DNA of 40,068 bases from Candidatus Iainarchaeum sp. (GCA_017609945.1 JAFCCZ010000001.1:1-40068); one strand, 5' to 3'. Counted from the first letter of the stretch, positions 1-8,711 are shown. Translations and numbers: made by a program. The notes: generated by a model from the sequence alone, not told the origin.

Positions 1-1
1 G

Positions 2-274
2 CAGGGGCTTGAGTACATCCTTGAAAACGACCAACGCGAAACCATAAGAATCAGGGTTGCAAACTGGCCAGGGCAACAGAACCTAAAAATCCTCCCAAAA
101 GAGGACAGGGAAAGACTCGGGTGGAAAAGGGCAACATATCCGGGCAATAAAAATATAAATGTGGATTATTTCTTAAGCAACCTCGGAGGGGACTATGAAA
201 AATATCAATATAGGGAATATTATTCAATAAATGTCGGCGGGGCAAAAATCCTCGGGGTGTACAAGCTAACGTAA
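2..274 (+). CDS. C-terminal part of a probable membrane glycosyltransferase (GT39-like), truncated by the window edge
   Basis: The reading frame is open from base 2 to a TAA at 272-274, giving about 90 residues with no start in the window. The visible part is hydrophilic. It includes a DYFLSNLGG segment, a Y-rich stretch and the ending GAKILGVYKLT. Many archaeal and bacterial GT39-like membrane glycosyltransferases end in a soluble domain of this kind, with a [DY]YFxxN motif and a final I-x-V-Y-K; this is family recollection, not an alignment. Those proteins move sugars from polyprenyl-phosphate donors at the membrane. The gene ends 10 bases before the convergent radical SAM gene, beyond which lies a GT2 gene, which fits a glycan-synthesis neighbourhood. 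The coding assignment is firm; the family is tentative. Confidence 0.5.
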   Translation, partial: QGLEYILENDQRETIRIRVANWPGQQNLKILPKEDRERLGWKRATYPGNKNINVDYFLSNLGGDYEKYQYREYYSINVGGAKILGVYKLT

Positions 275-284
275 GAGCGCAGAA

Positions 285-1667
285 CTACTTGCGGGCCCAG
301 GCAAGAAACTTCAGCGCAGCCAAGGGAAGGGAAAGCAATTTTCTCACGGACACTGATGACAGCAGGGAGTAAACGGCGTAAGGCCTGAGGTAAAAGCTCA
401 TGTATGCTCGGCTTTTCCACTTTCTAATTTGCTCTGCGGAAAAATTTGGATAGGACACTACCGCAGTGCCCTGCTCCACCTTGCTCCAGTCTTCTGAAAC
501 AAACCACTTGTTTTTGACAGCCTCCCTGTAAAATTCGCTTCCAGGGAAAGGGGTTGCGACATAGAACTGGGCAAAGTTCAGCTTCAACTTCTTGGACAGC
601 TCAATAGTTGCCCTTGCCGTTTCAGGGCTTGAGCCAGGCAGGCCAATTATAAAATGCCCAATTGTTTTAAGGCCCTGGCCCTTTGCGGCAGCAACCGCCC
701 TTGCAGCCTGCCCAACTCTTGTTCCCTTCCCGTTTCTGTCAAGAACGGACTGTGAACCGGACTCAAAGCCAAAGGAAATCATTCTGCATCCGGCCCTGCG
801 CATGCCTTTGGCCAGTTCCACATCAAAGCAGTCAACCCGCGTTGTGCAGAACCACCTGCATTCCCTGTGCAGCCCATCTCTGACAATCTTTTCACAAAGC
901 TCAAGCATTCTTTCTTTGTTGAAGGTGGCCAGCTCATCCCAGAACATGAAAAGCCTTGTGTTCAGCTTTTTGGCGAGCCACTTCATCTGGTTTACCATGT
1001 AATCGGGTGAATGATAACGCAGCTTCCTTCCGGACATTAAGGGCATTACGCAGTAGCTGCAACTGAAGGGGCAGCCCCTGCCGCTCCTTACAAACATCCA
1101 TTTCTCATCGGTCAAGGGGTAAGTATAGGATGGCAAGAGATCGTATGCAGGGAAGGGCAGTGCGTCAAGATTGGGTTCCTGCCATATACCCCCGTTAAAG
1201 CCAGGCATTGCGACCCCCCTCACTTTCGGCTTTCCTGAAAGAATGCTCATCACAGGGGTTTCAGGCTCCCCCAAAACAGCGAAATCAATCTGCGGGAAAT
1301 CCTTCAACACAGCCTTGCTGCAGGCGGTTATGTGCACGCCGTACGCAATAATTTTTGAGCCAGTACTTTCCTTTATCGCTGCCGCGATTTCCAAGTCAGA
1401 GGCAATGGTTGGGGTAGCGGTATTCAAGATTGTGAAATCTGGCTTGAAACTTGAGGCCCTGGCAATGCACCCCTTGTAGGAGAGCCTGCTGCCAATGCAG
1501 TCCAGGAGCAGCACCTTGTGCTTCTCACGCACAGTACCTGCAACGCTTGCCAATGTTGTCGGGGGGAACGTGTCCAGCCAGGTGCTTTCATCACTCTGGC
1601 ACCTGCCGTCCCTGCTGAACCGCAAATTTCCAGCAGGCGGATTCAACACAAGAACCTTTTTGCTCAT
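285..1667 (-). CDS. B12-binding-type radical SAM protein (BchE-like)
   Basis: Protein of 460 residues. The N-terminal ~150 residues have the alternating strand/helix character of a cobalamin-binding domain (VLVLNPP start, then ...IIAYGVHIT). Next comes a radical SAM core with the cluster motif CPFSCSYC in the form CxxxCxxC, followed by FGFESGSQ and GHFIIGLPG, which are typical of this superfamily. Such enzymes are usually methyltransferases or cyclases acting on lipids, tetrapyrroles or antibiotics; the substrate here cannot be read. The start was chosen at ATG 1665-1667 because it forms an ATGA overlap with the TGA of the upstream glycosyltransferase gene; an upstream alternative would bury much of that gene. 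Co-transcription with the glycosyltransferase suggests modification of a lipid or glycan (inference). The C-terminal ~40 residues are basic and hydrophobic and may touch the membrane. Confidence 0.85.
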   Translation of the reverse strand: MSKKVLVLNPPAGNLRFSRDGRCQSDESTWLDTFPPTTLASVAGTVREKHKVLLLDCIGSRLSYKGCIARASSFKPDFTILNTATPTIASDLEIAAAIKESTGSKIIAYGVHITACSKAVLKDFPQIDFAVLGEPETPVMSILSGKPKVRGVAMPGFNGGIWQEPNLDALPFPAYDLLPSYTYPLTDEKWMFVRSGRGCPFSCSYCVMPLMSGRKLRYHSPDYMVNQMKWLAKKLNTRLFMFWDELATFNKERMLELCEKIVRDGLHRECRWFCTTRVDCFDVELAKGMRRAGCRMISFGFESGSQSVLDRNGKGTRVGQAARAVAAAKGQGLKTIGHFIIGLPGSSPETARATIELSKKLKLNFAQFYVATPFPGSEFYREAVKNKWFVSEDWSKVEQGTAVVSYPNFSAEQIRKWKSRAYMSFYLRPYAVYSLLSSVSVRKLLSLPLAALKFLAWARK

Positions 1668-2356
1668 ACCAGATTCCTTAACACAGTCCAGGCATATTTC
1701 CAGCCGTGCTTCCACAGGCTAATGTTTGATTCCCCAAAGCGCCTTTTCAGCTCCCTGCTCGGCACTTCAAGAATTGTGTAGCCTTTCTTAAGAGACTTCA
1801 TAACCATCTCTGTTTCTACCTCAGTGTGCTTTGAGCACAGTTGCAGGGATTTGGCGGCGGGAGCAGTGATTGCCCTGAAACCGTTTTGCGTGTCCATTAT
1901 CTCTGAACCAAAACGCAGGTTTATGATCAACGCTATGCACTGTGAAAAGAACATCCTCAAAAACTTGTCAAGGTCGCCGTGCAGCTCCTCTGATCCGCCA
2001 AGAAACCTGGAGGCAATTACCATCTGGGCATCGCCGGCGGTTATCGGCGCAACAATCTTTGGAATGTCCTCCGGAAGGTGGGAACCGTCAGAGTCAATGA
2101 AAACAATTGTTCCATCGGAAACTTCATCTATTGCGCACCTCAAAGCGTCTCCCTTTCCAACCCCGTTGTCCACAATTAGCTTGACTTTCTTGCCCTGCGC
2201 TATTTCGCGAGAGCCATCGCTTGACTTTTTTGAAAGCACCACAAGGACACTGCTGCAGAAAGGCCTGGCGCGGTCAATAACCTCTGCCAGGGTTTTCTCC
2301 TCGTTAAGAACGGGAATTACAACAGTAATGTTTTGTTTCTGGAAAGCAGGCACCAT
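1664..2356 (-). CDS. GT2-family glycosyltransferase, dolichyl-phosphate sugar transferase type
   Basis: Protein of 230 residues with a GT-A fold signature: ITVVIPVLNEE at the N-terminus, GKGDALRCAI for nucleotide-sugar binding, and the metal-binding acidic motif IDSDGSH around residue 88. The later MDTQNGFRA motif is typical of polyprenyl-phosphate glycosyltransferases (DPM1/DPG synthase type). There is no transmembrane extension, so it is probably a peripheral enzyme on the cytoplasmic face charging dolichyl phosphate with a sugar from a nucleotide donor. It starts at ATG 2356 with an A/T-rich stretch just upstream and is probably leaderless. Its TGA overlaps the ATG of the radical SAM gene by four bases, so the two form an operon. 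The family is secure; the sugar is unknown. Confidence 0.85.
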   Translation of the reverse strand: MVPAFQKQNITVVIPVLNEEKTLAEVIDRARPFCSSVLVVLSKKSSDGSREIAQGKKVKLIVDNGVGKGDALRCAIDEVSDGTIVFIDSDGSHLPEDIPKIVAPITAGDAQMVIASRFLGGSEELHGDLDKFLRMFFSQCIALIINLRFGSEIMDTQNGFRAITAPAAKSLQLCSKHTEVETEMVMKSLKKGYTILEVPSRELKRRFGESNISLWKHGWKYAWTVLRNLV

Positions 2357-2426
2357 ATATTTTTATTCGCCGGAAACCCTTATTAGTGTTTTGCATTCTC
2401 ATGGGAAAATGGAAAAAAGGAAGAGG

Positions 2427-3761
2427 TTAACTGACTTCAACGGCGCCGATTTCAGAGAGTTGGCCCCTTACAATTGAGTAGGTTACGCTGACCTGGGCTT
2501 TGTCTCCAACAGAGTGCGATTTTACAAAGCCCGAATCAACAAGCCCTGAATCTATCTCAAATGACCCAAACTCTGTTTCAACTTCCGCAAGGGAAATCTT
2601 TCCAGGTTGCACGCTTGAAAACTCGTCAAAGCCGTTTGCCGCAAGCAGTTCCTCAATTTCAGCAAGCGGGGCTGATTCGCCGCTGACAAGCTCAAGCTCA
2701 AGGTAAGCGTGGCCAATTGATTCGCGGAGGGTGATTTCACCCAGCCCAAGCTCTTCAAGCTTTGCCTCAAGGGAATCCCTCACAGGCTGCAGGCCTGTTC
2801 CCTGCTCAAAGAAAAGCGAGGCGTTAAAGTTGGAGAGGTTGTAGAAAATTACGTCGTCACTGAGGCTGTGAAGGAAAGCGTTGAGGTCTGAAGCTGTTTC
2901 TTCCGAAATGTTTCCGTCGGCGGAGAGTGAGAGTTTTGCATCAAGGAAGGGTTCTGTAAGGTTTAGGTCCGAAACCTGCGCAAGAGAAGCAATGCCCTGC
3001 TCAACTGCCTCAAGCCCTGCAAGCCCGGAGTAATCGGTTTTAATGTCAACAAGCATTATTGTGTCAAGCGAGGCAACCTCCGCCTCCAGCGTTGACTCAC
3101 CAAAGCTTGGCGCGGCGGCAAGGTTCTCCACTTCAAACGCTACAACATCTATCGCATCAAGCCCGATAAATGTTGCAGAAATGCTGACCAAAATCTGGTC
3201 CTCCCTGATTGTTTCAAACGAAACCAGCGCCTCTGTTTCGTTTCTCTTCAGCGACTGAAACTTTGAAACATTCAAATCAGGGTTTGTGAACTCAATTTCC
3301 TCTGGAATGGAAACTAGGGCAGATGCAAACCCGTCAACCGCCTCCAGCGACTCTATCTGCTGCACCTGTGAAAAAACCTGCTCGGCATCGGCATCACCTG
3401 AAAGCTGGACGTCTGCAATGTAAATAAGGCCTGTCCCAAACTCAGTCTCATCTGACATACTGTAACGACTTACAACGCGCTTTACCCCCTGGATTGCGTA
3501 AATGCTTGAGTCAATGCTGGAAATGTCATTTGTTTCCTTTGCTGCCGCGCCAACCCTTAGCTTTGGAAGAAGCAGAACTACCCGCGCCTCCACATTCTCT
3601 GCCTGCATTGAAATCTGCGTTGGGTTAATGTCAGGAAGCTGGTCTGTGGGCTCCTTGTCAATTGGCGGTGGGGTGTAAAGGAAACCGGAGGCAATAATGC
3701 TGACTACAAAGAAAACGGAAATAAATAGCGCGCCAAACTTTAGCTTGTCCATTGAAACCAT
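2427..3761 (-). CDS. membrane-anchored exported protein of unknown function, acidic
   Basis: Protein of 444 residues, not recognised. A short cytoplasmic start (MVSMDKLK) is followed by one hydrophobic helix (about residues 9-27) and then an acidic extracytoplasmic region rich in Glu, Ser, Ala and Leu. Segments of alternating strand and helix recur (for example a stretch ending SLEAVDGF and another ending GLEAVEQG), suggesting repeated small alpha/beta domains, but sequence identity between them is low. There are several N-x-S/T sites. The start may be ATG 3761 or ATG 3752; the second has a GGATGG element five bases upstream, which on the first choice lies inside the gene. The gene stands alone between the glycosyltransferase pair and the Cys-rich surface gene on the same strand. 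A surface or periplasm-like role is inferred only from the anchor. Confidence 0.7.
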   Translation of the reverse strand: MVSMDKLKFGALFISVFFVVSIIASGFLYTPPPIDKEPTDQLPDINPTQISMQAENVEARVVLLLPKLRVGAAAKETNDISSIDSSIYAIQGVKRVVSRYSMSDETEFGTGLIYIADVQLSGDADAEQVFSQVQQIESLEAVDGFASALVSIPEEIEFTNPDLNVSKFQSLKRNETEALVSFETIREDQILVSISATFIGLDAIDVVAFEVENLAAAPSFGESTLEAEVASLDTIMLVDIKTDYSGLAGLEAVEQGIASLAQVSDLNLTEPFLDAKLSLSADGNISEETASDLNAFLHSLSDDVIFYNLSNFNASLFFEQGTGLQPVRDSLEAKLEELGLGEITLRESIGHAYLELELVSGESAPLAEIEELLAANGFDEFSSVQPGKISLAEVETEFGSFEIDSGLVDSGFVKSHSVGDKAQVSVTYSIVRGQLSEIGAVEVS

Positions 3762-3815
3762 CCAAAATTGCGTTGAATAACTGTTTTAAGGATTAGTAGT
3801 AAGTAAGGTTTTAAA

Positions 3816-5111
3816 CTAATTGTCTTTTCCAAGCCCTGCGATTGCCAGAACCCCAAAAGCCACAAGAATTACGACCAGGGGACTAACTTCAGGAATGCTT
3901 ACGGGCTCTGCCACCGGAACAACCGAAAAGATTGCACTCATCTCGCAAATTCCACAGGGCGGATCAATAGAAGCAACAACCTTAAAATTGCCCTCCAGGC
4001 CAGCGGTGTCAAATGAAAGATTGTGCGTTGTACGTGGAATTGCACCAAACAAAACATCTGCAACAAACACGTTTGTTAGGACATCACGAATCTCAACAGC
4101 TTTCGGAACACGTTCCTTAGAAATCACCAACTCAATGTTTACAGTGTCACCAGAATAAACAGGCGAATCAGCAGTCAGGGAAACAATTGAAGCAAGTGGG
4201 CCGGATGAGGACACACACATGTTTGAAATACAACTCTCACTAGGCAAGCAGGTTCCACACGAGGCAACGCAGCCGGACGGGGAAGGGCCACACTCTCTTG
4301 CACCGCAGTCATTTGGGATTGGCGGATGGTCACAAACCCCCACAACACAAATATCCAGCGTGCAAACGTCTCCGTCATCAGAGCAAGATGTTGGCGGTAA
4401 ATCGGGAACAGGAGTGGAATAATCGCACACCGAAGAAGGAAGCCCTGGATCAATACAAATGTTATGCGTACAAGGGTCAAAATCGTTGCACTCTGAATCA
4501 TCGTTACATGTAATTGCACAAGGAAGGCCGCAATTCAAAGTGCCTCCACAACCGTCAGGCCAATCGCCACAAGTCTTTCCAAGGGAAACGCAGGTTTCCG
4601 GAACACAAACGCAAGAATCGTCACCGCCCCCCACACAATACCCTTTGCCTTCCAACCCATTGCAGTAATGCCTTCCAATCTCTTCAATCGGTAAAGCGTG
4701 GTCCCAAATCGCAACCTCGTCAATCAAACCATCAAAATAATGCCCCCCTAAGTCATATTCGTCCCCATAACCAATTGATACGTCTTCTGCCCCTGGAAGA
4801 TCGCGGGTCTCAGTACGAGACTTCAGCAACACTCCATTTGCAAAAATGCTCCATTCATCCCCTTCTCTCGTAAGCGTAACAAACGTCCACTCTCCTGCTT
4901 CCGTGCTTGTACAGCCAGGGTCGCTATCACATTCCTGCACAAAAGTATTGAATGGGTCGTCGTTATCCTGATCAAACGTCCACCCCGTATCATGGTCAAA
5001 GTAGAGCAGCGTCCACCCAGAATCAGAAAATTGCACTAAAGTTTTATCCTCAGAAACATCATTCAATTTGCCCAACCAGTAATGGAAAAATCCTCGTCTG
5101 TAAACGCCCAA
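3816..5111 (-). CDS. C-terminal portion of frameshifted LamG/Cys-rich surface protein
   Basis: This frame continues the protein encoded from 7096. Its first residues (from a TTG at 5111) are not a natural start. From GKLNDVSEDKT onward it supplies the second half of a LamG (concanavalin-like) domain, with SGWTLLY, WTFVTLTRE and the closing motif FDGLIDEVAIWDHAL. Cys-rich segments follow, with roughly 30 cysteines and motifs such as CNDDSECNDFDPCT and CSDDGDVCTLDIC that resemble bacterial and archaeal adhesin repeats. A beta-rich domain comes next, then the C-terminal IPEVSPLVVILVAFGVLAIA helix with a short tail, like an archaeal surface anchor or sorting signal. Adding one A to the AAA run at 5067-5069 (minus strand) joins the two frames into one product of about 1,093 residues. 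It is either a broken gene or a sequence error. Confidence 0.75.
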   Translation of the reverse strand: MGVYRRGFFHYWLGKLNDVSEDKTLVQFSDSGWTLLYFDHDTGWTFDQDNDDPFNTFVQECDSDPGCTSTEAGEWTFVTLTREGDEWSIFANGVLLKSRTETRDLPGAEDVSIGYGDEYDLGGHYFDGLIDEVAIWDHALPIEEIGRHYCNGLEGKGYCVGGGDDSCVCVPETCVSLGKTCGDWPDGCGGTLNCGLPCAITCNDDSECNDFDPCTHNICIDPGLPSSVCDYSTPVPDLPPTSCSDDGDVCTLDICVVGVCDHPPIPNDCGARECGPSPSGCVASCGTCLPSESCISNMCVSSSGPLASIVSLTADSPVYSGDTVNIELVISKERVPKAVEIRDVLTNVFVADVLFGAIPRTTHNLSFDTAGLEGNFKVVASIDPPCGICEMSAIFSVVPVAEPVSIPEVSPLVVILVAFGVLAIAGLGKDN

Positions 5112-7096
5112 TCACTACTTGTTACAGTTACGCTGTTCTCTGCACTGCCACTGAAACTAAATGCCTTCCCAACCTGTCCAACCTGGTCCAATGTCGCACC
5201 ATTTATCGTTGCGTCATGACTATTCCCAGAGGAATCGGTAGCCGTGCCTCCCACCCCCTCTTCAAACTTCCAATAGCTAAGCAGCCCGTAGGCCGGGTCA
5301 GGAATCAATCCACAGTAAGCCGAATTTGGGCTACCGAGGACGCATTGGATTGTACCGCAGAGATTTGAACCAGAGCAATCCTCCACAAGCTCTTCCACAT
5401 CAGTAGTGGTTTCATAACACGAACCAGAAGGTACCTGGCAGCCCCTTGCAGTATCTGTTCGCTTCCTGTAAACGTCACCGCTCTTACAATAATTGTCACC
5501 CCACGTGCCCTGCTCTGCCACACCGCAATCAGTTGCAACCTTGTGAAGCTCCAGTCCAACAGCCTGGCAAGCCCAACTGTCGGTACCCTCCCCCCCGGCA
5601 GCCGGGACACAGCCGGTCTCTCCCAGGGAGCACTGGCACTTGCTTGGCGCGACGGCACACTGTTCGGTTGGCTCAAACGGGCAAAATCCAGCATTGGTCC
5701 TTGTTTGATACATTTGGCCTGCTGCACAGCCCCCTTGCTCGCATCCCGCATCAACCCAGGCCCCTGGAGTACAGCCAAGGCAGCTTCCCCCAAAACAGAG
5801 CAAGCCGAAACCACACGGGACAGTAGCCAAGTCCAAACAAGGGTCTGCATCAAAATAGCCACACTGAATCACAGAAGTGGAAGGAAAGCCAGGGGAACAG
5901 ACATCGGGGTCACCGGCAGAACAATCATCCGTACAAGGAATACAACTCGGATCGTTTACGCAGTGCGGCACAGAAGCCGAACACTTTTGCTCAGCAGAAC
6001 AATTCTGAATTGTGCTTTGGGTAACCCACCCACTCCAACCGCCTGTGCAATTGGCATTGCCCCCAGTGCAGGTGCGTGTTTTCCTTTGAGATACCCAATC
6101 ATTCCCACACGCGCCCCCGGCACAAACATTCTGGTTTTGGGTGTCACAAACCGTTCCCGCTGACCTGAAATTGCAACCGTCACAGCACACCCCACTTGTA
6201 CACTGGCAAACTACGCAAGGGTCAGAAGTGTCAATAACCGGCGGGGCCGGACAGGTCTGAGTGTTAGAACAAAGGGCGTCTCCCATTGAATCACTAGCAT
6301 AAGAACAGATGCGGGGCAGGGCCTGAGAATTAAAAACCTTCCAACAAGCCTTACCAGTACTAGCGCACTCGGCATTGCCACTGGAAAAATGACCAGACCA
6401 ACTCACCGGGGAACCAACAACAGACGAAGAACATACGGCATTGCCAATCGCATAACTACGATTATTACAAAGAATCGGCATACCCTGAGAAGTAAAAGCC
6501 TCTATGCAACACCTTCCAATCTTAGTGCAGGCATGGTCACCAGAAGAAAAAATACCAGACCAAGAAGTGGGAGAACCGGAAGAAGCCAAAGAACACAAAG
6601 CGTTTCCAATCGCATAACTACGATTATTACAAAGAATCGACAAACCCTGAGAAGTAAAAGCCTTCAAGCAACACCTTCCAATCTTGGTGCAGGCATGGTC
6701 ACCAGAAGAAAAAATACCAGACCAAGAAGTGGGAGAACCTTCAGCATTCAAAGAACACAAAGCAGTTCCAATCGCATAACTACGATTATTACAAGCAAGG
6801 GCCTCTCCCTGAGCCCTATACGCCCTTATACAATTCCTTCCAATCTTGGTGCAGGCATGGTCACCGGAAGAATACAAACCAGACCAGATAGTGGGGGACC
6901 CAGCTACACTGTCTGAACAGGTGGCACTGCCACTGGCAGTCCTGGCTGAACAGTTGCTTAGGCAGTCCCTGCCAACCTTGGCGCACTCGGCACCGCCTGT
7001 GGAATAAAAACCAGCCCAATTCACAGTGTACGCAAACGCCCCGGTGGCAAGAATTAATAGTGCGAAAGCCAGTAGAAAAACTTTTTTGAAATTCAT
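5063..7096 (-). CDS. N-terminal portion of frameshifted Cys-rich/LamG surface protein
   Basis: Codes for 677 residues up to a premature TGA at 5063-5065. The start ATG at 7094-7096 gives a clean signal peptide (MNFKKVFLLAFALLILATGAFA); a longer frame would need a TTG upstream. After the signal come five Cys-rich units, most of 54 residues, with a WSGxFSSGDHACTKIGR core and CNNRSYAIGxAxCS ending. A long region follows with CxxC-type pairs and segments such as WSGWVTQST that recall thrombospondin-like or tail-collar modules. The last ~70 residues begin a LamG domain (LLSYWKFEEG..., DFSITGW) that breaks off at the frameshift. The product should be secreted and disulfide-rich, probably a cell-surface adhesin or envelope component (inference). 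There is no obvious operon partner; the upstream 160 bases separate it from the divergent FKBP gene. Confidence 0.8.
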   Translation of the reverse strand: MNFKKVFLLAFALLILATGAFAYTVNWAGFYSTGGAECAKVGRDCLSNCSARTASGSATCSDSVAGSPTIWSGLYSSGDHACTKIGRNCIRAYRAQGEALACNNRSYAIGTALCSLNAEGSPTSWSGIFSSGDHACTKIGRCCLKAFTSQGLSILCNNRSYAIGNALCSLASSGSPTSWSGIFSSGDHACTKIGRCCIEAFTSQGMPILCNNRSYAIGNAVCSSSVVGSPVSWSGHFSSGNAECASTGKACWKVFNSQALPRICSYASDSMGDALCSNTQTCPAPPVIDTSDPCVVCQCTSGVCCDGCNFRSAGTVCDTQNQNVCAGGACGNDWVSQRKTRTCTGGNANCTGGWSGWVTQSTIQNCSAEQKCSASVPHCVNDPSCIPCTDDCSAGDPDVCSPGFPSTSVIQCGYFDADPCLDLATVPCGFGLLCFGGSCLGCTPGAWVDAGCEQGGCAAGQMYQTRTNAGFCPFEPTEQCAVAPSKCQCSLGETGCVPAAGGEGTDSWACQAVGLELHKVATDCGVAEQGTWGDNYCKSGDVYRKRTDTARGCQVPSGSCYETTTDVEELVEDCSGSNLCGTIQCVLGSPNSAYCGLIPDPAYGLLSYWKFEEGVGGTATDSSGNSHDATINGATLDQVGQVGKAFSFSGSAENSVTVTSSDWAFTDEDFSITGWAN
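6254..7024 (-). repeat. five tandem Cys-rich coding repeats, 162-base period in the centre
   Basis: Units two to four are exactly 162 bases (54 residues) apart; the first is shorter and the last is diverged. On the plus strand the string cgcataactacgattattac recurs at about 6449, 6611 and 6773. The central copies are also nearly identical in the segment encoding SSGDHACTKIGR. Nucleotide identity higher than protein function requires suggests recent duplication or gene conversion. Each unit carries four or five cysteines, so each is likely a small disulfide-bonded module. Confidence 0.85.
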
Positions 7097-7258
7097 GTAA
7101 ATCAACGGTGTGCAAAAATTACGCTTTTGTTGATTATAATTGTTCTGGTGGGTGGTTTTTGGCCGGTTTCGGGGGCAATGACTTGGTTTAAATAACTTTG
7201 CCTGCAGAAAATAGTTAATTGGAAATTCTCATTTTTTGAATTTTTTTGGTGGTTTTAT

Positions 7259-7984
7259 TTGAAAGAGGGAAGCATTGTTGCGGTCAATTACACAGGAAGG
7301 ATTGTGGCAAGCAACGAGGTTTTTGACACAACCGTTGAAAAGAAGGCGGTTGACGCAGGCGTCTTCAGCCCAAAGGCAAGGTATGTCCCGGTAATCGCGA
7401 TTATTGGTGAGGGCGAGCTGCTGAAGGGGCTTGATAGCGCGCTGAAGGAAATAAAGGTTGGAGAGGAGGGGAAAACTGTTAAGCTTTCTCCGGCCGACGC
7501 CTACGGGGAAAGAAACTCAAAGCTTATTGCTGTTATTCCGCTGCGCGAGTTCAAAAAGCAGAAGATGCAACCAGTCCCAGGCCTTATTGTTGAAATTGAC
7601 GGAAGACAGGGAAGGGTGCAGAGCGTAAGCGGTGGAAGAGTAAGGGTTGATTTTAACCACCCGCTTGCTGGAAAGGAGCTGGAGTACGAGGTAAAGATTG
7701 AGAGAGAGGTAAAGGGCGCAAAGGAACAGGTTAACGCGCTCTTTGAAAAGTACTTTGGAGTGATTCCAAAAAAGGGAAGAAGCATTAAGGTGAAAGAGAA
7801 GACAGTTGAGATAGGGCTTGACGCAAAGTACACTGCCGCGCTTGCCCCAATAAAAAAAAGGTTTTCAGACCTTGTCACAAAACACGTTAAGGGAATTGAC
7901 AAGGTAAGGTTTGTGGAGGAATTTGAGAAGGAACAGGGCAAAAGTGAGAAAAAAGAGACCGCAAAAGAAGAGAAAGAAACCTAG
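7259..7984 (+). CDS. FKBP-type peptidyl-prolyl cis-trans isomerase, long archaeal SlyD-like form
   Basis: Protein of 241 residues. The N-terminal FKBP half has VNYTGRI and VFDTT, then GEGELLKGLDSAL and GEEGKTVKLSPADAYGE, matching the SlyD/archaeal FKBP core. The segment from IPLREFKKQ to YEVKIEREVKGA is the inserted chaperone (IF) domain followed by the last FKBP strand. The remaining ~90 residues form the basic/acidic C-terminal domain found in the long (about 26 kDa) archaeal FKBPs. Its role is to speed proline isomerisation and help folding in the cytoplasm. The start is TTG at 7259-7261, with GGTGG six bases upstream at 7248-7252; no ATG exists near the conserved start. It lies in line with the proteasome subunit gene, but that gene appears to have its own TATA box. 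Confidence 0.9.
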   Translation: MKEGSIVAVNYTGRIVASNEVFDTTVEKKAVDAGVFSPKARYVPVIAIIGEGELLKGLDSALKEIKVGEEGKTVKLSPADAYGERNSKLIAVIPLREFKKQKMQPVPGLIVEIDGRQGRVQSVSGGRVRVDFNHPLAGKELEYEVKIEREVKGAKEQVNALFEKYFGVIPKKGRSIKVKEKTVEIGLDAKYTAALAPIKKRFSDLVTKHVKGIDKVRFVEEFEKEQGKSEKKETAKEEKET

Positions 7985-8007
7985 GGAAAAGCGGGAAACA
8001 ATCTTTT

Positions 8008-8019
8008 TTAAATATTTGC
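8008..8019 (+). promoter_or_regulatory. TATA box for the proteasome beta gene
   Basis: The element TTTAAATATTTG follows a T-run just after the FKBP stop. Transcription would start near 8040-8045, leaving a leader of about 35 bases that carries GGTGA at 8069-8073. The same 12-base word occurs on the minus strand in front of the Taw1 gene at 22295-22306. Confidence 0.55.
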
Positions 8020-8078
8020 CTTTAGAAAGTAAATCAGAGGCTCAGCTGATTGTAAATCAGGTTTTTTGGGTGAATTAC

Positions 8079-8711
8079 TTGGAAAATGACTTAAAAACCG
8101 GCACCACAACCGTAGGGTTGATAACAAAGGATGGAGTTGTGCTTGCAGCAGACAAAAGAGCAAGCATGGGCCACCTGGCTTACGACGAGGACAGCAAAAA
8201 GCTGTACAAGATAACTGACAAGATTGGCGCAACAAACGCCGGCTCTGTTGGAGACAGCTTGACGGTAATAAGATTCCTGAGAAGCCACGCAGGACTGTAC
8301 GAGATTGAAAGAAACACACATATAACGCCAAGGGCGCTTGCAAGCTATCTTGCAAACGTGCTGAATTCAAACAGGTATTTTCCGTTCTCAGTGCAGTTCA
8401 TTCTCGGCGGACTGAACAAAAAGCCAGAGCTTTTTGAGCTCACGCCCTACGGTGGGGTTCTTGAAAGAAACACTTACGCAGTAAGCGGATCTGGAACAGA
8501 GCTTGCTTTGACAACCCTTGACCAAAACTACAAGAAGGGAATGAGTGAAGCAGAGGGAATTGCCCTTGCAATAAAGGCAATAAATGCGGGAAAGAAAAGG
8601 GACATATATTCCGGCGGAAAAGGCGTAAGCGTAATGGTCATAGACGAAAAGGGAACAAGAGAACTGAGCGAAAGCGAAGTTCAAACTTTTAACCAGCCAG
8701 AGAAAGCATAA
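8079..8711 (+). CDS. psmB: proteasome beta subunit (20S core, catalytic)
   Basis: Threonine protease subunit of the archaeal 20S proteasome. The chosen start is TTG 8079, five bases after a GGTGA ribosome site (8069-8073). It gives an eight-residue propeptide ending KTG, cut before Thr at codon 8103 to expose the mature TTTVGL N-terminus. Visible catalytic features are the mature Thr1, the Asp in LAADKRASMG and Lys33 in DKRAS, plus the later SGSGTELA segment. The mature chain is about 202 residues, the usual size. An upstream in-frame extension exists, but it is a highly basic read-through of the FKBP tail and crosses the TATA box, so it was rejected. No alpha subunit or PAN gene lies in the window. 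Confidence 0.93.
   Translation: MENDLKTGTTTVGLITKDGVVLAADKRASMGHLAYDEDSKKLYKITDKIGATNAGSVGDSLTVIRFLRSHAGLYEIERNTHITPRALASYLANVLNSNRYFPFSVQFILGGLNKKPELFELTPYGGVLERNTYAVSGSGTELALTTLDQNYKKGMSEAEGIALAIKAINAGKKRDIYSGGKGVSVMVIDEKGTRELSESEVQTFNQPEKA

Noticed and set aside
1824..2477. Open frame of 217 residues on the plus strand opposite the glycosyltransferase gene
   Set aside because: It is the antisense of a clear GT2 gene, has low-complexity composition and no start signal.
6254..7024. Possible CRISPR array because of regular repeats
   Set aside because: The repeats are 162 bases, coding, in one continuous frame, with no unique spacers and no cas genes nearby.
7911..8078. Upstream in-frame extension of the proteasome beta subunit
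   Set aside because: It reads the end of the FKBP gene in another frame, is highly basic, and crosses the TATA box; GGTGA with TTG at 8079 fits the short propeptide.
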